Part shown: positions 13,567 through 16,300 of the stretch, one piece after another
Layout: every line of letters begins with the position of its first letter
How positions within the stretch are numbered: position 1 is the stretch's first letter
Source of the DNA: Bacteroidales bacterium
Lineage (GTDB): Bacteria > Bacteroidota > Bacteroidia > Bacteroidales > UBA7960
Assembly (NCBI GenBank): GCA_007132395.1
Contig: SLOR01000290.1
Location: 1-16,300, forward strand
Reading direction: 5' to 3'
Length of the DNA: 16,300 nt
Notes under the pieces: generated by a model
Database searches by the model: none
What the model saw: the letters and a program-made list of their open reading frames with translations, nothing else
Told to the model about the DNA's origin: nothing
Made by a program: the position numbers and the translations under genes

Positions 13567-16300
13567 TTAGAGTGCAACTTTGCTCAGGTAGTTGTTTACA
13601 TCCTTCCAGAACAAATTATTGGGGAGCGTTCCTCTTTCGTTTTCGCTGTATTCTTTTTTTATTCTTCTTACGAAATACATGTCAAACTCATTATGATGCT
13701 TGGCTTCCAGTTTTCCACGGTATTCGCACACGAAGAAATCTTTTACCATATCGTAGGTTTCGCCCGAGATATTTATTTTGCCGGGTTCGCCTGCCGCTTC
13801 CATACGGCTTGCGGTATTTACCGATTCGCCCCATATGTCGTAGGCAAACTTGTTTTTTCCGATTACCCCTGCCATTATCTCGCCGGTGTGTATACCTATG
13901 CGTATATCGCACAGCCATTGATCTTTCTCGGCCATTTTTACAAAGTTTAATATTTCAAAAGCTGCCAATATGGAATCAAAGGGGTGGGTATGGTTGGGGT
14001 CGGGTATGCCCCCGGCACACATATAGGCATCGCCAATGGTTTTGATTTTCTCAAGTCCGTTTCGCTGAGATATTTCATCAAACTTGCAGAAGCTGTTGTT
14101 CAGCTCATATATCAAGGTCATTGGGTTGATAAACTGCGAAATTTTGGAAAAATCTTTAAAGTCCATGAACATGATGGTTACCATATCGTAATATTGCACT
14201 TTTACCGAACCACTTAATTTGAGCTCGTTGGCAATCTTTACGGGCAATATGTTTTGCAGCAGCTGATCTGCCTTTTGCTTTTCCTGCTCTATAAGCTTTT
14301 GCTTTTCGTTGATTTCAGCCGTACGTTCTGCAATTTTTTCTTCCAGCAATTGCTTGGCTTCAATAAGCCTTTTGTTAATAATTCTTGAGCTGAGAAGGAT
14401 TAACATAATCAGTACCACCAGGTAAAAGAATAATGCCGTCAGGGTTTTATACCAGGGCTTATTAATCTTGAAATGCAGGGAGTAGCTGTTGCTTTGGTTG
14501 CCCATAGCATCAAGACCCTTTACATGAAAAGTGTAGCTGCCGGGAATCAGGTTGGAGTAGTGTACTTCACTTTGGTTGCTCCAGGCTGACCATCTGTTTT
14601 CCAAGCCTTCGAGGTAATATGCATATAAAGTTTGTGATGGATTAAAAAAGTTGGCAATGGCAAAGGAAAAGGAAAAATTGTTGTGTCGGTAGTGAAAATG
14701 ATTTGTAACGGGAGTTGCAGTTACTTCGGTCTGCTGCTCTTCCTGCCACTTCTCTTCCGCAATGTTGACGTATTTGTTGTTGACTTTCAATTCGCGTAAA
14801 TAACAGTTAAACGGCGACCGTGTAGGGTTGTGAGAATAATTATGACTAAAAATTGCCACATCTGTGGCAAACCAGGCCATATTCATGTTGTAATCAAAAT
14901 AAATATCATTTACCGTGGTGCCCGACAAAAAATTATAGCTGTAATTGTCAAGGGCATATTGTTTGGTTTCCGGGTTGAACCTGAGTTTTATCATCTTTTT
15001 CAGGCGTGTATTCTTGTTGTAGGTTTGTACCCAAATGTTTTTGAAGTCGTCAACCTGAATGTATCGGATGGCAATGTACCTACGGATTAACAGATTTAAA
15101 AGGTAATTGGCGGAGTGAAAAACGATTTCGGATGATGCATTTTTTCCGGAGGGATCATAATACATAATACCGTATTCGGAGACAAAAAACACCATGCCAT
15201 GTAGTGAGAATGAGAGGGTTTGGGCTTTGGGATGCAAGCCATGTTCCTGACCGAAGGTAACGATTTTTGCCTGGTAGGTGGCAGGGGAGCTAGCATCACT
15301 GTCTTTGTCTTCTGTCGCGAGTTTAAGCCGGGTAATTCCCTGGTTACGGTGCGAAAGCCAGAAGCTCATGTCTTTGTCCTCTGTTATCTCATAAATATCA
15401 TAGCCCTGGAAGCGTTCTTTATGAAGTTTGATCCTGAAGGTTTTTTCTGAAAAGTCGTAGCTGAAGATCGTCACACCATTAGCCCCGGCGGCTACAAGGA
15501 TATTGGGGTCTTGCTCCGATTGAACAATGGTGTAGTAGTGTCCGGTGGATACCGCTTTGATGTTTCCATCAATATCCGCGGCATGCAATCCGTCGGCTGT
15601 GGCCAGCAGGAGCATTTCTGTTTCTCCCTGCAGGTTTTTCAGGGGGGTAATATCCCACCCGATATTTTCCATGTTTTCTGCCTGAACAAAGGGTGGAGGG
15701 AATTCTCCTTCACCTTCCGCAAGGAGTGCGCTCAGACACGTGGTCATATCCATACGGTAGGTGCCCTGCCATGTGCCAATATACATGTAATTGCCAAAAG
15801 AATGTATACTTATGGGGGTTCCTTTTACACCTCTCAGGCCATTCCAATAGCTGGTTTGCAGCTGATTATTTGCCGAAGCAATGCCATTGTCGAGGGCCAG
15901 CCATAAAACCCCGTTGGAATCTTCATACAGGAAGTTGATAGTTTCATTTTGCAGGCCCATGCTTTCATCCAGGATACTTACGGCTTCTCCCTTTTTATCC
16001 ATTATAATTAACCCTCCGTTGATAGTACCGAATGCAAAATTGCCATTGCTAAGCTTCAGGCCACGGGCATACTGGTTTCGGGCAATATATTGGGCTGCCT
16101 CTTGTTTTGCCAGAGGCTGAGGATTGAAGTTTCCTTCGTAGGGGCACAGCAGGTTATTGATAGTGAGAAAGCCGTGCAGTTGACTGTAAACCAGCAGCTT
16201 TTTTCGCTCGTAAGGGAATATGTCGGCGATATAGTAGCCCGCCAGCGAGTTTTGGTCTTCAAATTGTTTCAGGGAATCATTTTCAAGGTGCAGCAAGCCA
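13567..16300 (-). CDS. Membrane-anchored class III adenylate cyclase with propeller and Y_Y_Y sensor region (N-terminus outside window)
   Basis: At least 910 residues, open through the right edge; the start and any signal peptide are missing. Positions here count from the leucine codon at 16294-16296. Residues 1 to about 490 hold two-component-regulator-propeller-like repeats (YEDSNGVLWLALDNGIA, ITEDKDMSFWLSHRNQGITRL, VNDIYFDYNMNMAWFAT). A Y_Y_Y domain follows (about 540-612, YAYYLEGLENRWSAWS). One membrane helix (616-636) and a charged coiled coil (about 640-685) lead into NILPVKIANELK, a cyclase-linker motif. The catalytic domain spans about 703-880: metal aspartates D712 and D756, K752 and D820 for adenine recognition, N827 and R831 for catalysis. 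The Lys/Asp pair predicts ATP rather than GTP as substrate. The sensor should face the periplasm and the cyclase the cytoplasm. The HD phosphohydrolase gene follows on the same strand. Confidence 0.9.
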   Translation of the reverse strand, partial: GLLHLENDSLKQFEDQNSLAGYYIADIFPYERKKLLVYSQLHGFLTINNLLCPYEGNFNPQPLAKQEAAQYIARNQYARGLKLSNGNFAFGTINGGLIIMDKKGEAVSILDESMGLQNETINFLYEDSNGVLWLALDNGIASANNQLQTSYWNGLRGVKGTPISIHSFGNYMYIGTWQGTYRMDMTTCLSALLAEGEGEFPPPFVQAENMENIGWDITPLKNLQGETEMLLLATADGLHAADIDGNIKAVSTGHYYTIVQSEQDPNILVAAGANGVTIFSYDFSEKTFRIKLHKERFQGYDIYEITEDKDMSFWLSHRNQGITRLKLATEDKDSDASSPATYQAKIVTFGQEHGLHPKAQTLSFSLHGMVFFVSEYGIMYYDPSGKNASSEIVFHSANYLLNLLIRRYIAIRYIQVDDFKNIWVQTYNKNTRLKKMIKLRFNPETKQYALDNYSYNFLSGTTVNDIYFDYNMNMAWFATDVAIFSHNYSHNPTRSPFNCYLRELKVNNKYVNIAEEKWQEEQQTEVTATPVTNHFHYRHNNFSFSFAIANFFNPSQTLYAYYLEGLENRWSAWSNQSEVHYSNLIPGSYTFHVKGLDAMGNQSNSYSLHFKINKPWYKTLTALFFYLVVLIMLILLSSRIINKRLIEAKQLLEEKIAERTAEINEKQKLIEQEKQKADQLLQNILPVKIANELKLSGSVKVQYYDMVTIMFMDFKDFSKISQFINPMTLIYELNNSFCKFDEISQRNGLEKIKTIGDAYMCAGGIPDPNHTHPFDSILAAFEILNFVKMAEKDQWLCDIRIGIHTGEIMAGVIGKNKFAYDIWGESVNTASRMEAAGEPGKINISGETYDMVKDFFVCEYRGKLEAKHHNEFDMYFVRRIKKEYSENERGTLPNNLFWKDVNNYLSKVAL

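Noticed and set aside
13522..13569. Inverted repeat TAATTGTC / GACAATTA around the end of the cyclase gene.
   Set aside because: The 8-base arms are AT-rich, the loop is 32 bases, and one arm covers the stop codon. It is too weak to call a terminator.

Overview
The window looks like chromosomal DNA from a member of the Bacteroidota, probably a free-living or environmental Bacteroidia. The evidence is a DUF5916 outer-membrane protein, a two-component-type propeller with a Y_Y_Y (triple tyrosine) domain, a barrel-only Omp85-like protein, weak Shine-Dalgarno sites, and a TAnnTTTG-type -7 element ahead of one gene. GC content is moderate by eye. I see no phage, transposon, CRISPR, tRNA or rRNA signal. 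All ten genes look intact except the two cut by the window ends. No gene-free stretch exceeds 300 bases; the longest, 6320-6551, holds nothing I can name with confidence.

Layout. (1) 3-443 (+) is the 3' end of an SCP2-type thiolase. It converges, 3 bases apart, with a two-gene minus-strand unit: a DUF1338/HglS-like non-haem iron enzyme (4245-3424), then a large FAD plus Fe-S D-2-hydroxyacid dehydrogenase of the YdiJ type (3386-447). In Pseudomonas putida enzymes of these two families act one after the other (2-oxoadipate to D-2-hydroxyglutarate to 2-oxoglutarate, the end of lysine catabolism), so this pair reads as a small catabolic module. (2) 4385-4864 (-) is a small four-helix membrane protein of unknown role. 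(3) Rightward envelope genes follow: a BamA/TamA-like barrel without POTRA domains (4991-6319), a DUF5916 protein with a CBM9-like N-terminus (6552-8996), and a LolD-like ABC ATPase (9007-9660) only 10 bases downstream. (4) The rest is on the minus strand. In transcription order it holds a membrane-anchored class III cyclase with a periplasmic propeller sensor (cut by the right edge), an HD phosphohydrolase with a phosphodiesterase-like HNxxHxxDV motif, a tandem universal stress protein, a clear intrinsic terminator, and the NAD-dependent DNA ligase ligA.

How they may work together. The most interesting region is 11807-16300. The cyclase has the Lys/Asp pair expected of an adenylate cyclase, and the next gene has metal-site motifs resembling those of class I cyclic-nucleotide phosphodiesterases, so the two may make and remove cAMP. 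Whether the stress protein between them and the terminator senses that nucleotide is speculative. The second interesting region is the HglS-like/YdiJ-like pair. Both proposals rest on motif reading and gene order; no similarity search was available.
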